From: an uncultured Clostridia bacterium
GTDB lineage: Bacteria > Bacillota > Clostridia > Oscillospirales > Oscillospiraceae
Length of the DNA: 6,501 nucleotides
Direction of reading: 5' to 3'
Assembly (NCBI GenBank): GCA_945927915.1
Contig: CAMEMX010000085.1
Location: forward strand, 1-6,501
Under the pieces are notes generated by a model. It was not told the DNA's origin. It worked only from the letters and a program-made list of their open reading frames with translations, and made no database searches. Shown piece after piece: positions 1 to 5,167 of this stretch; position 1 is the first letter of the stretch; each line of letters starts with the position of its first letter. The translations under genes were made by a program, and so were the position numbers.

Positions 1-726
1 CACCGGGTCCGCGCCGAGGAAGGAGGTGTAGGCGCCCTGAAATTCCGTGCCTGCGTTCGTCCAGCTCGAGCTTTGAGAGAGCTTTGCGATCGCCTCACCG
101 ATGCCGCCCTGCCCGTGCAGTACGGCAAAGATCACCGCGAGGATGCCGAAGATCATTATGATACCCTGAATGAAATCGTTGACCGCGGTTGCCATATAGC
201 CGCCGACGATGACATAGACGCCCGTCAGGACAGCCATCGCAATGACGCACCAGGCGTAGTCAATGCCGGGAAACGCCATCGTGAACAGGCGGGAAAGACC
301 GTTGAACAGCGATGCGGTATAGGGAATCAGGAAGACGAAGACGATGATCGAAGCAGCGATCTTCAGTCCGCCCGAACCGTAGCGCAGGGCGAAAAAGTCC
401 GGCATCGTGCGGGAATTCAGATGTTGGGTCATGATCCTCGTTCTTCTGCCGAGGACGATCCACGCCAGAAGCGAACCGATAAAGGCGTTGCCGAGGCCGA
501 TCCAGGTGGAGGCGAGGCCGAAGCGCCAGCCGAACTGGCCGGCATAGCCGACGAAAATGACCGCGGAGAAATAGGACGTACCAAAGGCGAAGGCGGTGAA
601 CCATGCGCCGACGGAGCGGCCGCCCAAAACGAAGCCGTCAACGCTTTTCGCGTGCCTGCGGCAGGCGATGCCGATGGCGACCATGACGGCGAAGAAGATC
701 ACCAGCATCAGGATTTTAGTTAACAT
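1..726 (-). CDS. Sodium:solute symporter (SSS family), N-terminal 242 residues, cut by window edge
   Basis: The minus-strand frame is open from the ATG at 726 to the left edge without a stop, giving 242 residues of a family usually 450-550 long. The protein is very hydrophobic, with membrane segments near residues 5-21, 41-61, 72-93, 122-143, 156-178 and 183-204. SSS hallmarks are visible: the FVLGGRSVG loop (32-40) before TM2, the small-residue TM2 stretch GTSYFSAVIFVG (49-60), and GGYMATAVNDFIQGIIM (175-191), which resembles the PutP-type DFxQG region. The position matching the Na+-linked Asp of PutP (GASDMSG, from memory) is Tyr52, so this is unlikely to be a true proline transporter. A GGAGAG ribosome site lies at 733-738, 6 bases before the ATG. 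The gene starts 30 bases after the acyl-CoA ligase stop with no terminator between, so the two are probably co-transcribed. By inference it imports a carboxylate, or the ligase's substrate, with Na+; the substrate is not determinable. Confidence 0.9.
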   Translation of the reverse strand, partial: MLTKILMLVIFFAVMVAIGIACRRHAKSVDGFVLGGRSVGAWFTAFAFGTSYFSAVIFVGYAGQFGWRFGLASTWIGLGNAFIGSLLAWIVLGRRTRIMTQHLNSRTMPDFFALRYGSGGLKIAASIIVFVFLIPYTASLFNGLSRLFTMAFPGIDYAWCVIAMAVLTGVYVIVGGYMATAVNDFIQGIIMIFGILAVIFAVLHGQGGIGEAIAKLSQSSSWTNAGTEFQGAYTSFLGADPV

Positions 727-756
727 TTTTCTCTCTCCAAACTGTAAAATGGGTGC

Positions 757-2394
757 TTAGTGCGTCGTCTGGGCTTCGACCAGCCGGCCGTGGCAGTATT
801 TCTCGCGCAGGACGGGCTTTTCGATCTTGCCGGTCGGATTGCGCGGAACCTTGTCGAAAATGACCTTGCGCGGACGCTTATAACGCGGCAGCGCCTTGCA
901 GAATTCGTCGATCTCCTCTGCCGAGCAGGTCTCGCCCTCCTTCAATTCGACAATGGCGGCGGCGATCTCGCCCAGACGCGGGTCGGGCAGGCCGATGACA
1001 GCGACGTCCTTGATCTTCCCATTTGTCCGCAGGAAGTCTTCGATCTGCACGGGATAGAGGTTCTCGCCGCCGGAGATGACGACGTCCTTCTTGCGGTCGA
1101 CCAGATAGATGAAGCCGTCCTCGTCTTCGCGCGCCATGTCGCCCGTGTAGAGCCAGCCGTCCTTCAGGACCTCATTCGTGGCCTCCTCGTTTTTGTAATA
1201 GCAAAGCATCACGCCGTCGCCGCGAACGATCAGCTCGCCGACCTCGCCGGGCTTGACTTCGCGGCCTGTCTCGTCGACGATCTTCGCCTGCCAGCCGTAG
1301 CCGGGCTTGCCGATGGCGCCGACCTTGCCGATGTTCTCCACGCCGAGATGGACGCAGCCCGGGCCGATGGACTCGGAAAGGCCGTAGTTGGTGTCGTATT
1401 GATGGTGCGGGAAGATCTTTCTCCAGCGGTGGATGAGACTGGGCGGAACGGGCTGCGCGCCGATGTGCATCAGCCGCCATTGCTCCAGCATATAGCTTCC
1501 CAGGTCGATCTTCCCTGCCTCGATCGCGTCGAGAAGATCCTGCGCCCACGGCACGAGCAGCCAGACGATCGTGCATTTTTCCTCCGTGACCGCACGCAGG
1601 ATCCATTCCGGCTTCACGCCGCGCAGCAGCACGGCGCGGCCGGCGGACAGAAGGCTGCCGAACCAGTGCATTTTTGCGCCGGTATGGTACAGCGGCGGAA
1701 TGCACAGGAACACGTCGTCGCGCGTCTGCCCATGGTGCTTTTGCTCGGTGACGCAGGCGCTGACCAGCGCTCTGTGATTGTGCAGGATCGCCTTAGGGAA
1801 GCCCGTCGTGCCGGAGGAGAAATAGATCGCGGCGTAGTCGTCCGGCTCCATGCAGACGGGAGGCGCCGTGCGCGAGCAGTAGTTGACCAGCTCCAGGTAG
1901 GATTCGGCAAAGGACGGCACTTCCCTGCCGACATAGAACATATATTTGACGCGCGAAAGCCGTGGGACGATCGGCTCCAGACGTTCGGTAAACTCCGGCC
2001 CGAAGACCAGCACCTCGACGTCCGCCAGGTCTAAACAGTATTCGATCTCGTCGCTGGAATAGCGGAAATTCATCGGCACGGCGATGGCGCCGGATTTCAG
2101 AACGCCGAAATAGATCGGCAGCCATTCCAGACAGTTCATCAGAAGGATACCGACCTTCTGCCCCTTTTTGATGCCGCGGCTGAGCAGCAGGTTTGCAAAA
2201 CGGTTCGCCTTTTTGTCGAACTGTCCCCAGGTGATCTCGCGCCGGTACGGCAGATCCGGTCGCGTGTTCTCGATCAGGCTGAAGTCGCGCCAGGTGACCG
2301 CACGGTCGCGTTCCTCGGAGGGATTGATCTCAACGAGCGCGACCTCCTCGCCGTAGAGCCGTGCGTTCTTTTCCAGAAAATCTGTAATGACCAT
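757..2394 (-). CDS. AMP-forming acyl-CoA ligase (class I adenylate-forming / ANL superfamily)
   Basis: This 545-residue protein is a full-length ANL enzyme that should activate a carboxylic acid with ATP to an acyl-adenylate and then transfer it to CoA in the cytoplasm. Motifs in order: phosphate-binding loop YFSSGTTGFPK (191-201), PPLYHTGA (233-240), adenine-side motif NYGLSES (336-342), the ATP-ribose Asp region YTGD (416-419), hinge DRKKD (433-437), GGENLYP (442-448) and the C-terminal PTGKIEK (520-526) with catalytic Lys523. All core motifs are intact, so it is probably active. Residues about 25-56 hold two similar phrases (VTWRDF and ITWGQF), so the N-terminus is somewhat longer than in short ANL enzymes. 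GGAGAG at 2401-2406 fits the ATG at 2394. It is the first gene of a unit with the symporter, behind a palindrome-containing promoter and a hairpin. It resembles fatty-acyl or other carboxylate CoA ligases; chain length or ring preference cannot be assigned. Confidence 0.93.
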   Translation of the reverse strand: MVITDFLEKNARLYGEEVALVEINPSEERDRAVTWRDFSLIENTRPDLPYRREITWGQFDKKANRFANLLLSRGIKKGQKVGILLMNCLEWLPIYFGVLKSGAIAVPMNFRYSSDEIEYCLDLADVEVLVFGPEFTERLEPIVPRLSRVKYMFYVGREVPSFAESYLELVNYCSRTAPPVCMEPDDYAAIYFSSGTTGFPKAILHNHRALVSACVTEQKHHGQTRDDVFLCIPPLYHTGAKMHWFGSLLSAGRAVLLRGVKPEWILRAVTEEKCTIVWLLVPWAQDLLDAIEAGKIDLGSYMLEQWRLMHIGAQPVPPSLIHRWRKIFPHHQYDTNYGLSESIGPGCVHLGVENIGKVGAIGKPGYGWQAKIVDETGREVKPGEVGELIVRGDGVMLCYYKNEEATNEVLKDGWLYTGDMAREDEDGFIYLVDRKKDVVISGGENLYPVQIEDFLRTNGKIKDVAVIGLPDPRLGEIAAAIVELKEGETCSAEEIDEFCKALPRYKRPRKVIFDKVPRNPTGKIEKPVLREKYCHGRLVEAQTTH

Positions 2395-2413
2395 GCTTCT
2401 CTCTCCTTTTTAT

Positions 2414-2442
2414 AAAAAACGTCCTCTGCAAAAGCAGAGGAC
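2414..2442 (-). terminator. Intrinsic terminator or attenuator hairpin in the leader of the acyl-CoA ligase
   Basis: On the minus strand a perfect 9-bp stem (GTCCTCTGC and GCAGAGGAC, bases 2434-2442 and 2421-2429) closes a 4-base loop and is followed by G and six Ts (2414-2419). This is the classic shape of a rho-independent terminator in the minus direction; there is no T-run on the plus side. It ends only about 20 bases before the ligase start codon, so any mRNA that includes the ligase start must have been transcribed through it. It may end read-through from the thioesterase unit, or act as a conditional attenuator. Confidence 0.75.
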
Positions 2443-2482
2443 GAGTGGGATGACAGCTCATCGTTATGCTCTCTTAAAAATC

Positions 2483-2508
2483 ACTTTACCACTTTTAAGT
2501 GCTAAAGT
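2483..2508. promoter_or_regulatory. 26-bp near-perfect palindrome, probable repressor operator
   Basis: Two 13-base half sites meet between 2495 and 2496; outward from the centre every pair is complementary except one (C2490 opposite C2501). The half sites read ACTTTACCACTTT and AAAGTGCTAAAGT on the plus strand or its complement. The palindrome runs from the -10 box through the spacer into the -35 box, so a dimeric regulator bound here would block RNA polymerase. The size and position suit a TetR-, GntR- or MarR-type repressor, perhaps one sensing an acyl-CoA; the regulator is not in this window. Alternatively, as RNA from upstream it could fold into an A/U-rich hairpin followed by GA and five Us (minus strand 2476-2480), a weak terminator for the thioesterase unit. 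Confidence 0.6.
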
Positions 2509-2511
2509 CAA
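2483..2511 (-). promoter_or_regulatory. Sigma-A-like promoter for the ligase-symporter unit
   Basis: Reading the minus strand, a -35 box TTGACT (bases 2506-2511) and a -10 box TAAAGT (2483-2488) are separated by exactly 17 bases. The -35 matches consensus at 5 of 6 positions and the -10 at 4 of 6. Transcription would begin near 2476, giving a leader of roughly 80 bases that contains the hairpin at 2421-2442. It is the only reasonable promoter seen between the thioesterase and the ligase. Confidence 0.6.
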
Positions 2512-2529
2512 GGGAGATTTCATTTTTTT

Positions 2530-2943
2530 CTATTTTTCTGCCCTCTGTAGGACAAAGCCGTTGACGCTTGCGCGGGCGACCAAGGTGCCAAGCTCGTCGG
2601 TGATCTCAACCTCGTGCAGCGCGGTCGTGCGGCCCTGGCGGATGCAGCTTGCCTTTGCGATCAGCCGAGTTCCCTTCGCGGCGCTCAGGAATGTGATGTC
2701 GGCGTGCAGCGAGATGGTGTCGGTTTGCTCAGCAAAGCCGTTTGCCGCTACCGCAGCGGCAAAATCCGCCAGCGTGAAGATCGCGCCGCCCATCGGTGTG
2801 CCGCGCGCATTGCGGTGCTTTTCGAGGATCGGCATTTCGCAGACGGCATATTGCGGCTGTGCCTCTACGATGCGGATCTCCGCGGCCTGCGTGGCAAAGC
2901 AGTCGCGCGAGAAACGCGCGCGGATCTGGTCAATCGTCGGCAT
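2530..2943 (-). CDS. PaaI-like hotdog-fold acyl-CoA thioesterase
   Basis: A 137-residue cytoplasmic protein of the hotdog thioesterase family, which hydrolyses acyl- or aryl-CoA thioesters. From the chosen ATG, the family segment is HRNARGTPMGGAIFTLADFA (residues 43-62): His43, Asn45, Gly48, the Gly-Gly turn 52-53, and Asp60 on the central helix. The usual HGG of PaaI-type enzymes is MGG here. The rest is the expected beta-sheet, for example HADITFLSAAKGTRLIAKA. The frame extends three codons further to a GTG at 2952, but that GTG is part of the GGGAGGTGA ribosome binding site. The ATG at 2943 sits 8 bases after GGAGG and is preferred. The start overlaps the end of the upstream membrane transferase by 14 bases, so translation is probably coupled. 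It ends with TAG at 2530. The substrate is unknown; the neighbouring CoA ligase makes a proofreading or CoA-recycling role conceivable. Confidence 0.88.
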   Translation of the reverse strand: MPTIDQIRARFSRDCFATQAAEIRIVEAQPQYAVCEMPILEKHRNARGTPMGGAIFTLADFAAAVAANGFAEQTDTISLHADITFLSAAKGTRLIAKASCIRQGRTTALHEVEITDELGTLVARASVNGFVLQRAEK

Positions 2944-4966
2944 AGGGTTCACCTCCCGGAGTAAACACGAACGGCTCGCTCATCCAAAGAATATCCAGCG
3001 CGTCGGATGCGGAGACCTGCGCAACGCGGATCTCGTCGTCCGGAGACGCGACGGTGTCATTGACAAGCAGCGTGTTTTCATTGACATATTCCGTCGCACA
3101 GGCGCTGTCGTTGAGATAGACCACGCTGTAGGGGGTAAAGTGCGTGCCCTCAACGCGCAGCAGCTCGCCGTCCTGAATGACGGCGCAGATCGTAATGTCC
3201 TCAACATCATACCGCATATCCGCAGGATGCGGCGGCACGGAATCCTCCGCGTAGTATTGCTCGCCGGAGAGCATATCATACTCCAGCACGGACAGCGCAG
3301 CCTGATATGCCTCGGCAAGGTCGTCGGCGTAGCCGTAGCTCTGATGCAGGCGGAAGATCGCGCCTTCGTGCACGCCGCAAAGCTCCATGACGTATGCGCC
3401 GAGCTGGTAGGTTTGCAGGCTGCGGCTCGGACGATCCTTCAGCGGATAATTCGCCCAGACGACATACTCCGTCGTCTGCGTCGTGCCGCAGGACAGCTCC
3501 TCCTGCCGGAAATTGAAGCTGGGCAGATGGTCGCCGTAAAAGACGACGACAACCGGCTCATCGCGGGCGGACAGCGCCTGCGTCAGCTCCGAAACGAAGG
3601 CGTCGCACGCCTTGAGCTGCGCAAGGTAGTATTCCAGCGCGTTGCGGCGTTCCTCATCCTCCATGCCGGTAACGCCGATCACGGGCGCGCCCTCGAGCGG
3701 CTCAGGCGGATACTTGCCGTGCGGCTGAACGGAGACGGCAAAGACGAAGTCCCTGCCCTCGGTGGAATCGAGCGCTTTTTCGATCTCACCGGTCAAAACG
3801 CTGTCGTCTGCCCAACCGCGGGGGTTATACTCCACGCCGCTCATAAACTCGATGGGCGTAAAGCTCTCAAATCCGAGGTTGGCATAGACGATATGGCGGT
3901 CATAGAAGGTCGCATTGTTATTATGAATGGCGTGCGTGCTGTAGCCGCAGCGCGCAAGCGTCGAGGCGATCGATTCGGCGGCGCTGGAGCTGACAATTGT
4001 CATATAGGGATACTCACCGACGCCGAAATGGCTGAGATTCATCCCGGTCAGAACCTCAAACTCCGTGTTTGCCGTTCCGGCACCGACAGCGGGAACATAG
4101 AGAAGACCGCTGGGCCAGTCCTCCTTCAGCGCCTCGAAATTCGGCACTGGATTTTCGCTGAAGCTGAGATCCTTCAGATAATTCGCGTCGAAAAAGGATT
4201 CGAGCTGCACAAAGACGATGTTGGGCGGGTCCTTCACGGAAGGCGGCAGGACGATCTGCGTGTCAATGATGTCATCGACCTCACCGGGAGAATAGGCTTC
4301 CGGTTCATCGACACCGCCCGTGACAAGGCTTGCGGAAAAGCAGTAGACGAAGCCGCTCTGATGATATGCCTGCGGCAGGCTGGAAAACTCGTCCGTCCGG
4401 CTGAGAAGGTCGATCTTTGTGAAGAAATTGGTCAGGAAGAACAGGCTAAGGGAGACGAGCAGGACGGTCACAACCGCAAAGCAGGGCGAAAGGCGGAATT
4501 TCTTTGCCTGTGACCACAGAAAGAAGATCGCGCCTATCAGAGCGGAGATGCCCAAAATGAGCAAAAACAGCGCAAAATGGCTGAGATATTTTTCAAAAAT
4601 ATCGCGCACGGAGGCCATCAGCCAGATGTCCGAGGCGGTCAGCGGCATGGAGCGGTAGGACAGCAGAATGAAATCCGTGACGGCGAGGCCGAACCAGACC
4701 GCCGCGATCAGGAGGAAATAGAACCGCCGCTTCGGAAACAGGAGCGACACGGTCAAGGTGCAGAAGATCAGAAAAGCACCGTAGGCAAACGTCCAGGGCT
4801 TGCCCATGATAAAGGCCAGCGTATCATAAAAGGAGCGGCGGGCAAGCAGCTCGATGACCGCGTTCAGCACAAGGGCGCAGAGAAAATAGAGCGCGAGCGT
4901 GCGATAATTGTCCCTGTTCCATTCTTTTTTCAGATTTTTGAAGGAAAAATATTCGCGCAGCCGCAT
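2930..4966 (-). CDS. LtaS-like membrane phosphoglycerol transferase (alkaline phosphatase/sulfatase fold)
   Basis: A 678-residue protein (from ATG 4966) with five membrane segments near residues 21-42, 60-77, 82-103, 129-151 and 161-181, then a large extracellular sulfatase-fold domain, the architecture of lipoteichoic acid synthases. Catalytic and metal residues align well: Glu256 in FVQLESFFD, nucleophile Thr298 in GAGTANTEFEVLTG, His416 in VQPHGKY, and Asp479-His480 in FYGDHLPS. Arg357 in FYDRH matches the substrate-binding Arg. From memory of S. aureus LtaS, the pocket Trp is Tyr355 here and an Asp is Asn350, so the donor or acceptor may differ. After the catalytic domain, residues about 589-678 form an extra beta-rich region (GTHFTPYSVVYLND) reminiscent of IPT/TIG domains. 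A GTG at 4978 would add four residues, but it lies only two bases from AGAGGA; the ATG at 4966 has GGTGA eight bases upstream. Expected role: building or decorating glycerol-phosphate polymers or lipids outside the membrane. Not proven to be true LTA synthase. Confidence 0.88.
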   Translation of the reverse strand: MRLREYFSFKNLKKEWNRDNYRTLALYFLCALVLNAVIELLARRSFYDTLAFIMGKPWTFAYGAFLIFCTLTVSLLFPKRRFYFLLIAAVWFGLAVTDFILLSYRSMPLTASDIWLMASVRDIFEKYLSHFALFLLILGISALIGAIFFLWSQAKKFRLSPCFAVVTVLLVSLSLFFLTNFFTKIDLLSRTDEFSSLPQAYHQSGFVYCFSASLVTGGVDEPEAYSPGEVDDIIDTQIVLPPSVKDPPNIVFVQLESFFDANYLKDLSFSENPVPNFEALKEDWPSGLLYVPAVGAGTANTEFEVLTGMNLSHFGVGEYPYMTIVSSSAAESIASTLARCGYSTHAIHNNNATFYDRHIVYANLGFESFTPIEFMSGVEYNPRGWADDSVLTGEIEKALDSTEGRDFVFAVSVQPHGKYPPEPLEGAPVIGVTGMEDEERRNALEYYLAQLKACDAFVSELTQALSARDEPVVVVFYGDHLPSFNFRQEELSCGTTQTTEYVVWANYPLKDRPSRSLQTYQLGAYVMELCGVHEGAIFRLHQSYGYADDLAEAYQAALSVLEYDMLSGEQYYAEDSVPPHPADMRYDVEDITICAVIQDGELLRVEGTHFTPYSVVYLNDSACATEYVNENTLLVNDTVASPDDEIRVAQVSASDALDILWMSEPFVFTPGGEPYADD

Positions 4967-4999
4967 GATTTGTATCACCGTCCTCTCGTTTTCCTGTTC

Positions 5000-5027
5000 A
5001 GTATATCATTTTCAGAGGAAAAAGCAA
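5000..5027 (-). promoter_or_regulatory. Extended -10 promoter for the LtaS-like/thioesterase unit
   Basis: On the minus strand TGATATACT contains a TATACT -10 box (bases 5000-5005) preceded by the TG of an extended -10 element. A weak -35 candidate, TTGCTT (5022-5027), lies 16 bases upstream. Transcription would start near 4993, leaving a leader of about 27 bases before the ATG at 4966. It is divergent from the CobW promoter, with the two -35 boxes about 40 bases apart. Confidence 0.55.
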
Positions 5028-5066
5028 CATATTTTTCAAAAAACGTCGTATACAGACGGACTTTGC

Positions 5067-5095
5067 TTGCGCAACTGCAAAAAGCGTGCTATAAT
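5067..5095 (+). promoter_or_regulatory. Extended -10 promoter for the CobW-family genes
   Basis: TGCTATAAT (5087-5095) is a perfect extended -10 element. Seventeen bases upstream of TATAAT is TTGCGC (5067-5072), a poor -35 that lies within the palindrome TTGCGCAA (5067-5074). The -10 continues into a (TA)n run to 5104, giving alternative registers. The predicted start is near 5102, with a leader of about 65 bases and AAAGGAAG (5149-5156) as ribosome site, 11 bases before the ATG at 5168. I found no clear match to the Bacillus-type Zur box. Confidence 0.6.
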
Positions 5096-5167
5096 ATATA
5101 TATAGAGGTTAATAGGACGAGAACGAGGCGTCCGACCGCGTATCAACGAAAGGAAGCGTACCATTCT

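Noticed and set aside
73..723. 216-residue open frame on the plus strand at the left edge
   Set aside because: Very polar Asp/Glu/Arg-rich translation that is antisense to the hydrophobic symporter, as expected when membrane-protein codons are read backwards.
760..2034. 424-residue open frame on the plus strand opposite the acyl-CoA ligase
   Set aside because: Mirror of the ligase codons with no recognisable domain and no ribosome site; the ligase has all its motifs on the minus strand.
2330..2461. Possible 43-residue leader peptide (minus strand, starting MSCHPTRPLLLQ) spanning the hairpin, with three Leu codons in the stem
   Set aside because: Only a weak ribosome site and the frame runs on into the ligase gene out of frame; a Leu-controlled attenuator upstream of a CoA ligase has no support.
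2387..4513. 708-residue open frame on the plus strand opposite the LtaS-like and thioesterase genes
   Set aside because: Arg/Ala/Asp-rich translation without family motifs; it lies antisense to two convincing genes and is a product of their GC-rich codon use.
5115..5133. Five-base stem GGACG/CGTCC in the CobW leader as a riboswitch
   Set aside because: Short stem, 9-base loop, no T-run and no recognisable riboswitch core.
4577..5167. Upstream extension (197 codons) of the CobW reading frame
   Set aside because: It runs antisense to the membrane transferase and across both promoters; CobW proteins begin just before Walker A, as the ATG at 5168 does.
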